Origin: Rhodococcus pseudokoreensis
GTDB taxonomy: Bacteria; Actinomycetota; Actinomycetes; Mycobacteriales; Mycobacteriaceae
Length of the DNA: 64,000 bases
Assembly (NCBI RefSeq): GCF_017068395.1
Contig: NZ_CP070619.1
Coordinates: forward strand, 5,022,001 to 5,086,000
Direction of reading: 5' to 3'
Shown here one piece after another: positions 8,021 to 17,076 of the stretch. Under the pieces are notes generated by a model. It saw only the letters and a program-made list of their open reading frames with translations, was not told the DNA's origin and made no database searches. The position numbers and the translations under genes were made by a program. Positions within the stretch are counted from its first letter, which is position 1. The number at the start of each line of letters is the position of its first letter.

Positions 8021-9342
8021 CTCGCCCTCGATTCGGGAGCATCCGCCGCGTCCGCGAGCGGAATTGCGCTGAGCGCCTGCTTGACCCGCATCCGGTGGTC
8101 GAGGATGACCGACCGCGCCACCCCGTCCAGGAGATCCCACAGTTCGCCTGGTTCGTGGACGGAGAACTCGCGGACGTCGCGGCCGTGCAGGCGGACCCAC
8201 AGGCGGCGGAGGTAGGGCCGCCACGGCTCGCGGAGTTCGGCGGCGATGATCGCCAGCGGATTCGCGTCGGGCAGCGTCGCCGCGTCGGCGTTCACGGTGA
8301 GGCGCCGCGCCTGCAGGACGTACGCCTCGCGTTGCCAGCGACCGTTGATCACTCGGACGGCGGTCGTGTCCGTGGCAGCGGGGGAGGAGGCCGTCCCGAT
8401 CGGGCGGAGACCGGTCGCGAGTGCGGCACCCGTCGTCGCCGCGACCCGTAACGACTCGTCGAGAAGTGCCCAGGGCGAGCAACTTCGGGCGATCTCGGTG
8501 GTGACCAGTTCGTGGATCGGCGGTAGCTCCGCACGGTCGGTCGACGCGCGGAGCACCGTGAAGACGCGTTCGTGGACGGACCGGTCGAAGGGGAGCCCGA
8601 GCGCCGAGGTGGACGCCGACGTCCCCAGGCGCGGTGGCGCGGGGAGGGGATGCACCGTCAGGCCGAACCGGTGAGCCGAGACCTCGTTCGTCCACAACGC
8701 AATTCCGTGGTGAGTCCCCGCGTGGCCGGCGACCAGGCCGTCGAGGGCGTGCCGTCCGTCGTCGCCGTCCTGCTCGAGTCGTGCGCCGGGGCAGGCGTCG
8801 AGGACCACGGTCACGGCGGCGGTGTGGTCGCCCGTCGCGGCGCCCGACAGCGGTCGCCGCCCCCACGCGAGGTCGATGAGAGCGGTCAGTTCCCGCGCCC
8901 GGGCCGGGTCGGTGACGTGGACCTTCAACGCCTGCGTGGTGCGGCCGGCGGCGACATCGTGCACGTCGCGCAGCGTGTCCGCGGCGACGGACTCGTCGCG
9001 GAGCGGATCGGGTGCGCCCGACCCGGTCGCGAGTTCGAAACACCGCTGGAAGTACAGGTCCTGCGGGTTGCCCTCCGTGATGCGCAGCGCCCGGCGGATC
9101 CGTTTGAGCAGCGTGAACCAGGCCGCGGTGGCCCGCAGTACGTCGGCGGAGGCGTGCACCCGGGTGGCGAGCAGTTGCGCCCCGTCGGCCGTGACGATCG
9201 GACCGGCGCACAGTGGGTTCTGCACCGGGCGGATGACCAGCGGATCGAGGATCAGCTTCACCGTACGGCTCAGGGGCCCGCCGTCGGGCCCGCTGAGCGG
9301 TTCGACGCCGTCCAGTTCGCGCCACACCTCGTCGAGGACCAT
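8017..9342 (-). CDS. Protein of unknown function, first gene of the TPR operon
   Basis: A protein of about 441 residues starting MVLDEVWRELDGVEPLSG; a start 16 codons further upstream is also possible. I recognise no catalytic motif. Visible features are a mixed alpha/beta composition, a segment WFTLLKRIRRALRITEGNPQDLYFQRCFEL, and a basic C-terminal part (EPWRPYLRRLWVRLHGRDVREF). It overlaps the next gene by the TTGA junction, so translation is likely coupled. Confidence 0.65.
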   Translation of the reverse strand: MVLDEVWRELDGVEPLSGPDGGPLSRTVKLILDPLVIRPVQNPLCAGPIVTADGAQLLATRVHASADVLRATAAWFTLLKRIRRALRITEGNPQDLYFQRCFELATGSGAPDPLRDESVAADTLRDVHDVAAGRTTQALKVHVTDPARARELTALIDLAWGRRPLSGAATGDHTAAVTVVLDACPGARLEQDGDDGRHALDGLVAGHAGTHHGIALWTNEVSAHRFGLTVHPLPAPPRLGTSASTSALGLPFDRSVHERVFTVLRASTDRAELPPIHELVTTEIARSCSPWALLDESLRVAATTGAALATGLRPIGTASSPAATDTTAVRVINGRWQREAYVLQARRLTVNADAATLPDANPLAIIAAELREPWRPYLRRLWVRLHGRDVREFSVHEPGELWDLLDGVARSVILDHRMRVKQALSAIPLADAADAPESRAS

Positions 9343-9550
9343 CGCGCGCGGTCGCCGAGCAGGCGCTGAGCCCCTCGGTCCCGTCCGCATTCGAGCAGGT
9401 TACCGCAGGCGCGGCCTATCGACGCCGCGAGAAATCTGGGATCGGTAGGGCGCGAGACGTTCCTACCTTTCTCACATCGGCTCCAGACCGCGAGCCGAAG
9501 GAATCGACGATGGGCGCCGAGCGCCCCTCACGAAACGTGAAGGACGGATC

Positions 9551-10084
9551 ATGAACAAGATCATTCGGACTCAGAAGCGCGTCTACACCGCAGGCATCGT
9601 CGCGGCGGCCGCCGTCGCCCTGCTGGTCTCGGGCTGCAGCGACACCGGCGACAACTCCGGCGGCGGAAGCTCCGACCAGACCGCGGCGAGCCCGGCGGGT
9701 GCGTCGGCGGCCGCGGTCGACGGCAAGGCGCTGGACGCGAACTTCGACGCGACCTGCGCCAAGCAGGGCGACACCCTGGCCCTGGCGCTCGCGGACACCG
9801 GTAACGCGACATACGGCGACCTGGCGGTCTCCGCGACGATCACCGGCACCGACACCGTGCAGGCGGTCGGGATCGCCGGCAGCAAGGGCGGGTCGAACGG
9901 CCTCCCGTACGCCCTCGGCTTCGGGCAGGGCATGCCCGGCGGCTCCGCGAAGGTTGTCAAGGACGGCGACACCTACACGGTCACCGGCGAAGGCGTCGGG
10001 GCGCCCGACATGAGCAACCCGACCGCGCCGAGTTCGGCGAAGTTCGACATCACGTTCGCATGCTCGACCGTCGTGGGCGGCTGA
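9551..10084 (+). CDS. Secreted lipoprotein of unknown function
   Basis: This 177-residue protein has a type II signal peptide: basic MNKIIRTQKR, a hydrophobic stretch VYTAGIVAAAAVALLVSG, and the lipobox LVSGC, placing the lipidated cysteine near residue 28. A low-complexity linker (SDTGDNSGGGSSDQ) precedes a compact domain with two further cysteines (CAKQGD, FACSTVVGG). It resembles the short antigen-like lipoproteins of mycolic-acid actinobacteria (LpqH-like in layout; family not proven). GAAGGACG provides a ribosome-binding site, and a GGGCGC/GCGCCC hairpin lies in the leader (9512-9526). Confidence 0.8.
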   Translation: MNKIIRTQKRVYTAGIVAAAAVALLVSGCSDTGDNSGGGSSDQTAASPAGASAAAVDGKALDANFDATCAKQGDTLALALADTGNATYGDLAVSATITGTDTVQAVGIAGSKGGSNGLPYALGFGQGMPGGSAKVVKDGDTYTVTGEGVGAPDMSNPTAPSSAKFDITFACSTVVGG

Positions 10085-10098
10085 GCCCGGCCCACCCC

Positions 10099-10142
10099 GG
10101 GACGCGCGCGGAGTCACCGCACCCGGAGTTCGCGCGCGTCCC
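10099..10142 (+). terminator. Hairpin after the lipoprotein gene
   Basis: Perfect 12-bp arms GGGACGCGCGCG / CGCGCGCGTCCC separated by 20 bases, directly between the lipoprotein stop and the next gene. Confidence 0.55.
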
Positions 10143-10178
10143 ATCTCACCCCCAGTTCAGGCACGGAAAGGACATCTC

Positions 10179-10982
10179 GTGAAGAAGATCGTGCGTACCG
10201 CCGCCCTGGTGTTTCTCGTCGGCTCGGTCGGCTACTACCTCTGGTACGGCCTCGGCGATCGGGGCCGGACGAACTACGGAATCGACGCGCTGTCGTGGGT
10301 CGGCCCGCAGATGATCTGGCCGATCGTCGCGGTCAGCGTGGTCGTGGTGTGTTTCGCCGTCACCGGCGACAGCGTGCTGGCGGCGTTCACGGGGCGCAAC
10401 AGTGCCGCGTTCCGCGACGGAGCCGTCGGGATCGGAACGGTGCGGTCGGTGCATCAGACGGGCATGACACTCAACGACCAACCGGAGGTGCGAATCGACC
10501 TCGCCGTGGAGGGCGACGACGGCAAGATGTTCGAGTCGCACGCCAGGATGATCGTGCCGCTGACCGAGTTGGCGCTTCTCCGCCCGGGTGTCGTGCTCCC
10601 CGTCCGCTACCTTCCCGGCCGCACCGACAAGGTCGAGATCGACCGCTCGGGAGACGCGGCGTCGGCGCAGGAGGCGTTGAACCGATCCATGATTCGGCAG
10701 GGAGTCACCACCCCGGGCAAGCTCGACATCGCGGCCCGCGGCATCCCCGCGCAGGCGGTGGTGCAGTCGCTCAGTGTGCCCGGGGAGATCCGCAACGGGA
10801 ATTCGAAGGTGGAACTCGGGCTGGCGGTCACCCGGCCCGACGGCACGACGTTCACCACCCGCGTCGAGAAGTTCATGCCGCCGCGCACCGTCGGGTACGT
10901 CCAGGTCGGCAGGGTGGTGACGGTCCACTATCTGCCGGGGAACGAGCAGGAGGTCGTCATCGCCCTGCCCGCGAATGTGTGA
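10179..10982 (+). CDS. Membrane protein, DUF3592-like
   Basis: The 267-residue product has two N-terminal hydrophobic helices (AALVFLVGSVGYYLWYGL and MIWPIVAVSVVVVCFAVTGD). Two similar beta-rich units follow, each containing GTV/AVVQSL ... V-arg-Asp-LAV ... PGxVLPVRYLPG or VGRVVTVHYLPGNEQEV. The internal duplication (VRYLPGR near 146 and VHYLPGN near 254) is visible. DUF3592-like proteins have no established role. It lies downstream of the lipoprotein gene on the same strand but behind a terminator-like hairpin. Confidence 0.7.
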   Translation: MKKIVRTAALVFLVGSVGYYLWYGLGDRGRTNYGIDALSWVGPQMIWPIVAVSVVVVCFAVTGDSVLAAFTGRNSAAFRDGAVGIGTVRSVHQTGMTLNDQPEVRIDLAVEGDDGKMFESHARMIVPLTELALLRPGVVLPVRYLPGRTDKVEIDRSGDAASAQEALNRSMIRQGVTTPGKLDIAARGIPAQAVVQSLSVPGEIRNGNSKVELGLAVTRPDGTTFTTRVEKFMPPRTVGYVQVGRVVTVHYLPGNEQEVVIALPANV

Positions 10983-10989
10983 CGGGGGA

Positions 10990-11430
10990 TCAGTCCTCGT
11001 CCCGGGGCGGAAGTCCCAGCGACCGGACGAGGTGGAGGAGTTGCTCACGCAGCGGCCCAACATCGCCGACGGCGGCGGTGAGGGCCGCGTCCTCCTTCTC
11101 CAGGGTCAGCAGGTGCCGGTAGATCGCGCGGCCCGACTCGGTGATCGCGACCCGTTTGCGGCGCTCGTCGTTCGGATCGGTCTCCCGGGTGACGTACCCG
11201 CCGCGCTCGAGACGGTCGATGGTGCGGCTGATGGTCTGGTCCGTCACGCGCGAGGCCTTCGCGATGTCCCGTTGCGAGGCTGGCCGGTCGGCGATCGTGT
11301 GCAGTGAGATGAGTCCCGCATGGGTCATGTTCTGCGACCGGAGAATGTCCTCCCACGAGTGCTCGACCAGTCGCGCAGCCGTCGACAGCAGGCGTCCGGT
11401 AGGCCACTGGTCCATGCCGTCGCTCGTCAT
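10990..11430 (-). CDS. MarR-family transcriptional regulator
   Basis: 146 residues with the winged-helix core QRDIAKASRVTDQTISRTIDRLERGGYVTRETDPNDERRKRVAITESG, in which DPNDERRKRV is the MarR wing. The GGAGG ribosome-binding site lies 8 nt before the ATG and decides this start; the much longer open frame upstream is a shadow of the transporter gene. It is divergent from an MMPL exporter and ends next to the DUF3592-like gene. It most likely represses both itself and the exporter through the palindrome between them. Confidence 0.9.
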   Translation of the reverse strand: MTSDGMDQWPTGRLLSTAARLVEHSWEDILRSQNMTHAGLISLHTIADRPASQRDIAKASRVTDQTISRTIDRLERGGYVTRETDPNDERRKRVAITESGRAIYRHLLTLEKEDAALTAAVGDVGPLREQLLHLVRSLGLPPRDED

Positions 11431-11451
11431 TTCTTCGCCTCCATTTGCAAT

Positions 11452-11471
11452 TTGCTCAGCATGCTGAACAA
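11452..11471. promoter_or_regulatory. MarR operator candidate
   Basis: Perfect 12-bp palindrome TCAGCATGCTGA (11456-11467) extended by TTG/CAA on the outside, located between the divergent MarR and MMPL genes. The size and position suit a MarR dimer site. Confidence 0.6.
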
Positions 11472-11529
11472 AATAGGAACGTCGCAATCCGGACATCCGG
11501 TCGTCGAATCGTCCCGCATTGGAGAGCAC

Positions 11530-13671
11530 GTGACCACAACCGCCCGCCCACGCCCGATTCGTCGACTGCGATGGATTCTGCCAGCCCTGCTGGTGATCGT
11601 CTGGCTGGCCGTCGGCGGGTTCGGCGGCCCGTTCGCCGGCAAACTCTCCGCAGTCCAGCAGAACGACAGCACGTCCTTCCTGCCCGCGTCGGCCGAGGCC
11701 ACCGAGGTGTCGGCGCTGCAGAAGGGCTTCACCGACACCCGGTTCGTGCCCGCGATCGTCGTCGCCGAACGGACGTCGGGGATCACCGCCGCCGACACCG
11801 AATTCCTCGCAGGCACCGCGGCCTCCTTCGCCGGGTCGGAGGGATTCGGCGACGAGGTGTCCCCGCCGATCCCGTCCGAGGACGGGCAGGCGCTGCAGAT
11901 GTTCGTGCCCGTCGACAGCACCGGGGAGGTCGGCGACAGCGTCACCGAACTCCGCGACGCGCTCGGCGCCGCACCGGACGGGCTCACCGTCCTCGTCACC
12001 GGGCCCGCCGGGCAGGTCGCGGATCTGTCGGCGGCGTTCGCCGGCATCGACGGACTGCTGCTCCTGGTGGCGGGCGTCGTGGTGATCCTCATCCTCATCG
12101 TCGTCTACCGCAGCCCGATCCTCCCGTTCGCCGTGATCACGTCCGCGGTCTTCGCGCTCGGACTGTCGAGTCTGCTCGTGTACGTGCTCGCCGATGCCGG
12201 CGTGATCGCGCTGAACGGCCAGAGTCAGGGGATCCTTTTCATCCTGGTGTTCGGCGCCGCCACCGACTACGCCCTGCTGCTCGTGTCCCGCTACCGCGAG
12301 GAACTGCGGATCGAGCAGGACAAGTACCGCGCCATGCGGACCGCCTGGCGGGCGACACTCGAACCGGTCGCAGCCTCCGCGGGCACCGTCATCGCCGGTG
12401 TGCTCTGCCTGCTGCTGTCCGATCTCAACTCCAACCGCGGTCTCGGACCGGTCGCGGCCATCGGCATCGCGGCGTCGTTCGTCGCCTCCATGACCTACCT
12501 CCCCGCGGTGCTCGTGCTCCTCGGCCGGGCGGCGTACTGGCCGAGCAGACCCGCCTTCGACGCACAGCACGCCGAGAAGGACGAGGCCGCCGACCACAGG
12601 TTCTGGGCCGCGCTCGCGGCGCGGATCGGCGCACATCCGCGCCGATTCTGGGTGGCGTCCAGCCTGGTGCTGGTGCTCTTCGCGCTCCTGATCCCTCAGT
12701 TCAAGGCCAGCGGCGTCGCGGAGTCCGAGACGTTCCTGCTCGACGTCGATTCCGTTGCGGGCCAGCAGGTCCTCGGCGACCACTTCGACGCCGGCTCCGG
12801 TTCGCCTGCCGTGATCATCGCGAACGAGGGCGCTCTCGACGCGGTACTCGACGCCGGCCGGGTCGACGGCGTCGGCGACCTCACCGTGCTGACCGCCCCC
12901 GGCACCCGGGACCCGCTGGTGGTGGACGGCCGGGTGGCGATCGAAGCCACCCTGACCGATCCCGCCGACTCCCTCGAGGCGGAAGACACCGTCGTCGCGC
13001 TCCGCGACGCCGTCCACCCCATCGACGGCGCCGACGCCCTCGTCGGGGGCAACACCGCCACCGATCTCGACACGAAGACGACGTCGACGCGGGACCGCAC
13101 CCTGATCATCCCCGTCGTCATCCTCGTGGTGTTCGCGATCCTGTGCCTGCTGCTGCGGTCGCTGCTCGCACCGCTGCTGCTGATGGGGACGGTGGTGCTG
13201 TCCTTCGCTGCGACCCTGGGCATCTCGTCCCTGGTCTTCGAGCACATCTTCGGATTCCCGGGCGCCGACCCCGTCGTCCCGCTGTTCGCGTTCGTGTTCC
13301 TCGTCGCCCTCGGAATCGACTACAACATCTTCCTCATGACCCGCGTCCGGGAAGAAGCCCAGCGCATCGGCACCCGCCGCGGCGTGCTGCGCGGTCTGAC
13401 CGTCACCGGTGGTGTGATCACGTCGGCGGGAGTGGTTCTGGCGGCGACGTTCTCGGCGCTCGCCGTCATTCCGCTCATCTTCCTCGCACAGATCGCATTC
13501 ATCGTCGCCTTCGGTGTTCTCCTCGACGCACTCCTCGTGCGGTCACTCCTCGTGCCCGCCCTCGCCGTCGACATCGGGCCGAAGATCTGGTGGCCGAGCA
13601 AGCTCGCGTCGGCATCGGAACCCGACGAGAACGTCTCTGCGGAGCCGGAATTGGATTCGAGTCGTATGTGA
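11530..13671 (+). CDS. MMPL/RND-family exporter
   Basis: A 713-residue membrane protein with the MMPL layout: one N-terminal helix (WILPALLVIVWLAVGGFG), a soluble domain, five helices with the signature FGAATDYALLLVSRYREEL, a second soluble domain, and a second bundle with LGIDYNIFLMTRVREEA. The duplicated TDYxLLL/IDYNIFL motifs carry the proton-relay Asp-Tyr pair. I chose GTG at 11530 (preceded by GGAGAG) because the ATG further up lies inside the operator palindrome. Regulation by the divergent MarR suggests export of a toxic compound or lipid, but the substrate is unknown. Confidence 0.9.
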   Translation: MTTTARPRPIRRLRWILPALLVIVWLAVGGFGGPFAGKLSAVQQNDSTSFLPASAEATEVSALQKGFTDTRFVPAIVVAERTSGITAADTEFLAGTAASFAGSEGFGDEVSPPIPSEDGQALQMFVPVDSTGEVGDSVTELRDALGAAPDGLTVLVTGPAGQVADLSAAFAGIDGLLLLVAGVVVILILIVVYRSPILPFAVITSAVFALGLSSLLVYVLADAGVIALNGQSQGILFILVFGAATDYALLLVSRYREELRIEQDKYRAMRTAWRATLEPVAASAGTVIAGVLCLLLSDLNSNRGLGPVAAIGIAASFVASMTYLPAVLVLLGRAAYWPSRPAFDAQHAEKDEAADHRFWAALAARIGAHPRRFWVASSLVLVLFALLIPQFKASGVAESETFLLDVDSVAGQQVLGDHFDAGSGSPAVIIANEGALDAVLDAGRVDGVGDLTVLTAPGTRDPLVVDGRVAIEATLTDPADSLEAEDTVVALRDAVHPIDGADALVGGNTATDLDTKTTSTRDRTLIIPVVILVVFAILCLLLRSLLAPLLLMGTVVLSFAATLGISSLVFEHIFGFPGADPVVPLFAFVFLVALGIDYNIFLMTRVREEAQRIGTRRGVLRGLTVTGGVITSAGVVLAATFSALAVIPLIFLAQIAFIVAFGVLLDALLVRSLLVPALAVDIGPKIWWPSKLASASEPDENVSAEPELDSSRM

Positions 13672-13745
13672 GCGCGCTCGGCGAATGCCGCAAGCGTGAT
13701 GCCTGCCTGTTCGCTCATGGTCGCGCAGCCGAGCCTGGCTCGATT

Positions 13746-14925
13746 AAAGATGGTTCGGTAATAGGGTGTGTCATTGCACGGGATTCCCACTGTGCTGCTG
13801 GATCATTGATGAATGGCAGGTAAGGAAACCGGTTCCGGCGAGGAGCCCGACGCCCGGAAAGTCAAGCAGCGCGGTACTCGCCGTGATCTCGGTGCGTTGC
13901 GTGACAGGCGGATGCGGGCGGCGGAGATGTTCGCCGCAGGTCGGCGGCAGATCGATGTCGCGGTCGAGTTGGAAGTCTCCCAGCAGACCGCCTCACGCTG
14001 GCATCGACAGTGGACCGAAGGAGGCAGTGAGTCGTTGGAAGGTGCCGGTCGCGCGGGGCGCCGGCCCCGGCTCGATGACGCCCAGATCGAGGCGATCCGA
14101 GAGGAACTGCTCAAAGGACCGCAAGCGCATGGCTTCGCGACCGGGGTGTGGACCCTGGGCCGGGTCGCGATCGTCATCGAGCGGCTCACCGGCGTGACCT
14201 ACGGACCCACCCAGACGTGGACGATCCTGCGGACCCGGCTCGGGTGGAGCCGACAGCGGCCCGCACGTCGGGCAGTCGAACGCGACGAGGACGCCATCGT
14301 CGCCTGGCGCGAGAACGAGTGGCCGCGGATAAAAAAATAGCGCGGCGCCGAGGTGCATGGATCTGCTTCCAGGACGAAAGTGGTGTGTCGCTACTCCCGG
14401 TGGTCCGTGCAACCTGGGCGCCCAAAGGTATGACACCGGTTCTGCATCACCGATTCTCCTGGAAACGGATGTCCATGGCCGGGGTCCTGGCCTATCGCCC
14501 TGACCGCAGCCGCAGCGCGTTCGTGTTCTCCATGACCGACGGCGCCTACAACACCGACAAGCTCATCGAATTCCTCACCGAGCTACGCACCCACTTCGCC
14601 GGCGAGAAGGTCATCCTGATCTGGGACGGGCTCATGGCCCACCGATCCAAGGCGATGACCGCGTGGCTGGCCACCCAACGCGACTGGCTCCACGTCGAAC
14701 GCCTCCCTGCGTATGCGCCTGAGCTCAACCCCATCGAACAAGTCTGGGGCAACATGAAATCCACCGAACTCGCCAACCTTTGCCCCGACATCCTCGACGA
14801 GGTCCGCATCGCGACCGAGGCCGGCCTGACCCGGATCGGCTCGAACTACGACCTGTGCCACGGCTTCCTCGACCACACCGGCCTTTCCTTATGATCAGTG
14901 CTCACCCTATTACCGAAACATCTTT
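13746..14925 (+). mobile_element. IS630-family insertion sequence
   Basis: Terminal inverted repeats of 23 bp with one mismatch bound the element (13746-13768 and 14903-14925). Their core is TTCGGTAATAGGGTG at the left and CACCCTATTACCGAA at the right. A single transposase gene fills the interior. The left end abuts a TA, but I do not see a clean TA duplication at the right. The element cuts off the front of a TetR-like gene to its right. Confidence 0.9.
13813..14894 (+). CDS. IS630-family transposase, made by -1 frameshift
   Basis: The first frame encodes the helix-turn-helix part (RRQIDVAVELEVSQQTASRWHRQW, ending ...ENEWPRIKK and TAG at 14338). The second frame, one base back, encodes the DDE catalytic part: FQDESGV, LIWDGLMAHRS and ELNPIEQVWGNMK give the D, D and E. 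The join is at seven A's (14331-14337, A-AAA-AAA), a classic slippery site. Slippage there yields about 360 residues (13813-14337 joined to 14337-14894), normal for IS630. The stop right after the slippery run suggests programmed frameshifting rather than decay. Confidence 0.88.
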
Positions 14926-15310
14926 GCATCACAGCGCCTCCGATGAACTGGTCATCGAAGGCCTTGTGAGAGGTTATGTTCGTATTGCAACCGAAGCAAC
15001 GGATCTGTTCGCGGTGTCAGTTACCGAAGCCCTCAACCTCCCCGCTAGTGCTGCCGAGCGTGATCGCCGAATCCGCCAGGACGACCTCGCCGAATGGGTC
15101 AAATGGCTACGAGTCTCGCGTTCCGAAGTCACCGAGGCAGACGCACTCGCGCTGGTCAATGCGGTTCGCACAGCACTCAACGATCTTGTCCGTATTCCGC
15201 ACCTTTCACGACACGCCGAGTTCCCCGACGAGCTTGTTGCGTGCTCGATGAATGCTCTTTTGAATACCCCGATGCCATCGGCACGATCGGGTCGGCGGCG
15301 TGATGAATAA
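14926..15310 (+). pseudogene. TetR-family regulator, N-terminal half removed
   Basis: Immediately right of the insertion sequence the frame reads DELVIEGLVRGYVRIATEATDLFAV and continues through LAEWVKWLRVSR to VNAVRTALNDLVRIPHL. That is typical of the ligand-binding C-terminal half of a TetR regulator. The helix-turn-helix half is absent on either side of the element, so no DNA-binding product is expected. The family assignment rests on pattern recognition of the C-terminal domain only. Confidence 0.55.
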
Positions 15311-15370
15311 CCGAAGATTGATGTCGACCGTTTGGTCAAAACTCGTTCCATTCAGCACTTTTCGAGGCAT

Positions 15371-15740
15371 TCAGCATGATTCTGCTGCTCTGATTTTCCC
15401 AATGCGGGAAACGGTGATGGGCAGGCCGCCAACGTTCTGGATGACCGAATCCAGCTCAGCAAGCTCCGCCCGCCGATCCAGGTGTGACGCGCTCATGAGG
15501 TCCAGGTCGTCGAACGCCAGGACGTCAAAGGGTGAGAATGTCACAGGGATTCGTCGTTGTGACGGCTTCGTCGCGTGTGCAATCCCCATGCGCCGCTGGA
15601 GCAGGCCGAACGAGTGCTTGCTGTGATCGAGTACGACGACCTCGCCGTCGAGAACGATGCGTCCGCGGCCGCAGAATGCCGCTGTCAACGCTTCGGCGAT
15701 CTCGGGATATGAGGGTGTCACCACGAGGGCCTCGCGGACG
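15371..15740 (-). pseudogene. ATP-dependent DNA ligase fragment
   Basis: The frame carries the middle of an ATP-dependent (LigD/LigC-like) ligase: SYPEIAEALTAAF ... IVLDGEVVVLD (the conserved motif-III-like region) ... FGLLQRRMG ... PVTFSPFDVLAFDDLDLM. The nucleotidyl-lysine motif upstream and the OB-fold downstream are both missing, and the chain stops after IRAAESC. It is a remnant with both ends lost, in an IS-rich stretch. Confidence 0.65.
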
Positions 15741-15873
15741 TACGGCGCCGCTTCCTGTACCCGGGACCGCGCGCTGGATGACGGCGCCGCAGGTACGGTG
15801 TTCATCTCGGCCCGCGAATGCGCCACCATGGTCGGTATCCCTGACGAGGTGGCGGTTGTGGTCGTATCAAGGA

Positions 15874-16353
15874 ATGACGTTCTTCCCGAAACCATCACGG
15901 CGAATGTGGACTGGCATCGTTGTTGCGGTTGTCGTGATCGGAGCGCTGGTTCTCTGGTTCGGTGGCCCTCGGCTCTACCACTGGTACGGCGCACGATCGG
16001 ACGAGAAGGCCGCCGCGGAGCTGGCTACAGACCTGGGCCTGCACCTGACGGAGGACGACACCATCGTGTACGCCAAGTACTACGGTTCATTTCCCGACTC
16101 GTCCGCATACCTGGTTGTTGACTCGAACTCCGGTGCCCGCGCGAACGCCCTGCGTAATGATGCTGAGCTGACGTCATGTGGCCCCGCCACGGCCGGCAAT
16201 GTGGGCCGGCCGCCTTCGGAATACAGTCCTAAACCTTCAGAGACCTGGGTCCATTGCGAGTCGCTGCGGCCCGGGCGGGGAGTGCTATCCGCGGTATGGG
16301 TTCCTGCGGTGGAACAAGGTCGGCGTAGCTACATCTGGGCAGGCCAGATGTGA
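15874..16353 (+). CDS. Small membrane-anchored protein of unknown function
   Basis: 159 residues with one N-terminal transmembrane helix after a short basic head (MTFFPKPSRRMW, then TGIVVAVVVIGALVLWFGG). The remainder is a soluble extracytoplasmic domain with two cysteines (ELTSCGPATAG and WVHCESLRPG) that could form a disulfide. I recognise no family. The start has only a weak AAGG ribosome-binding site. It sits alone among remnants. Confidence 0.55.
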   Translation: MTFFPKPSRRMWTGIVVAVVVIGALVLWFGGPRLYHWYGARSDEKAAAELATDLGLHLTEDDTIVYAKYYGSFPDSSAYLVVDSNSGARANALRNDAELTSCGPATAGNVGRPPSEYSPKPSETWVHCESLRPGRGVLSAVWVPAVEQGRRSYIWAGQM

Positions 16354-16536
16354 TAGCTCGGGATTGGTATGTCGTGCTGGAGGGGGATGTCCCTGGGGAT
16401 TCCGACACTGCTGCCGCAGGCCGAGCCGTACCCGACGTATCTCCCCCGGCGTGCGCGCGGTGTATCGGCTGGCCGATCGGATCATCCAAGAGCGCGACGG
16501 GAAGCGATGAGGTAAATCCGGCGAGGGGTACTGACG

Positions 16537-16671
16537 CTAGGCGGCCGGCACGAGAAACTTCACCTGGACGTTGTACGGGTAGGTGCCCGGGTTGTCCAAC
16601 AAGGATTCGATGAGCGCATGACCATCCTCATCGATGTAGAGGATTTGAACTTCGAGACCCCTTGCGGGTGC
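16537..16671 (-). pseudogene. C-terminal remnant of an unidentified protein
   Basis: A short frame reads LEVQILYIDEDGHALIESLL ... VQVKFLVPAA and then stops. It looks protein-like but has no start codon of its own, because an in-frame stop lies just upstream. The family is unknown. The sequence to its left (16354-16536) shows nothing I can assign. Confidence 0.25.
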
Positions 16672-16781
16672 AGCATCACCGTGTCACCGGTCGTCAAATG
16701 CGTGCGAGTTCCCGGATTCTGGTCATACATGACGATGAACTCGTGCGGGTTCGGTGTGCAAGCCCCCGATACCCACCGGGT

Positions 16782-17055
16782 TCACTCAAGGCCCACCGCC
16801 GCCCACGCCCCCGGATCGCCGGTCAGTAGGTGTCGATTCGATCGAGGGGGTGGCCCGAGCGATTCCGGCTGGGGTTTCGTGTCGGTTCGAGTTGGAGACT
16901 CGTCGGGGTTGTCGGCGCGGTGGTGTGCGGCGACGACGGCCATGCCCGCGAGGGGGGGCGAGGATCGCGAGCACCACGAACAGGGGGAACTCGCCCTCAT
17001 CCGATGCCCCGGCGGGGACGGCGAGCAGCACGGTGGACGAGAAAGCTATCAACAC
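16782..17055 (-). pseudogene. Small membrane protein interrupted by a frameshift in a G7/C7 run
   Basis: A GTG-started frame reads MLIAFSSTVLLAVPAGASDE, then FPLFVVLAILAP, and then turns into arginine-rich nonsense. Removing one base from the seven-G run near 16955 restores LAPLAGMAVVAAHHRADN and a natural tail ending AAVGLE. Two hydrophobic helices would result. It follows chrA on the same strand. It may be a true frameshift, a phase-variable tract or a sequencing error. Confidence 0.45.
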
Positions 17056-17076
17056 AAATACCTTTCGGACGCAGGG

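Noticed and set aside
8021..9325. N-terminal extension of the unknown protein ending at 6974
   Set aside because: This part of the frame is Arg-rich shadow of the gene starting at 9342; protein-like sequence begins only near 8020.
11431..13245. Long minus-strand extension upstream of the MarR gene
   Set aside because: It is Asp/Gln/Gly-rich antisense of the MMPL gene; GGAGG before 11430 marks the real start.
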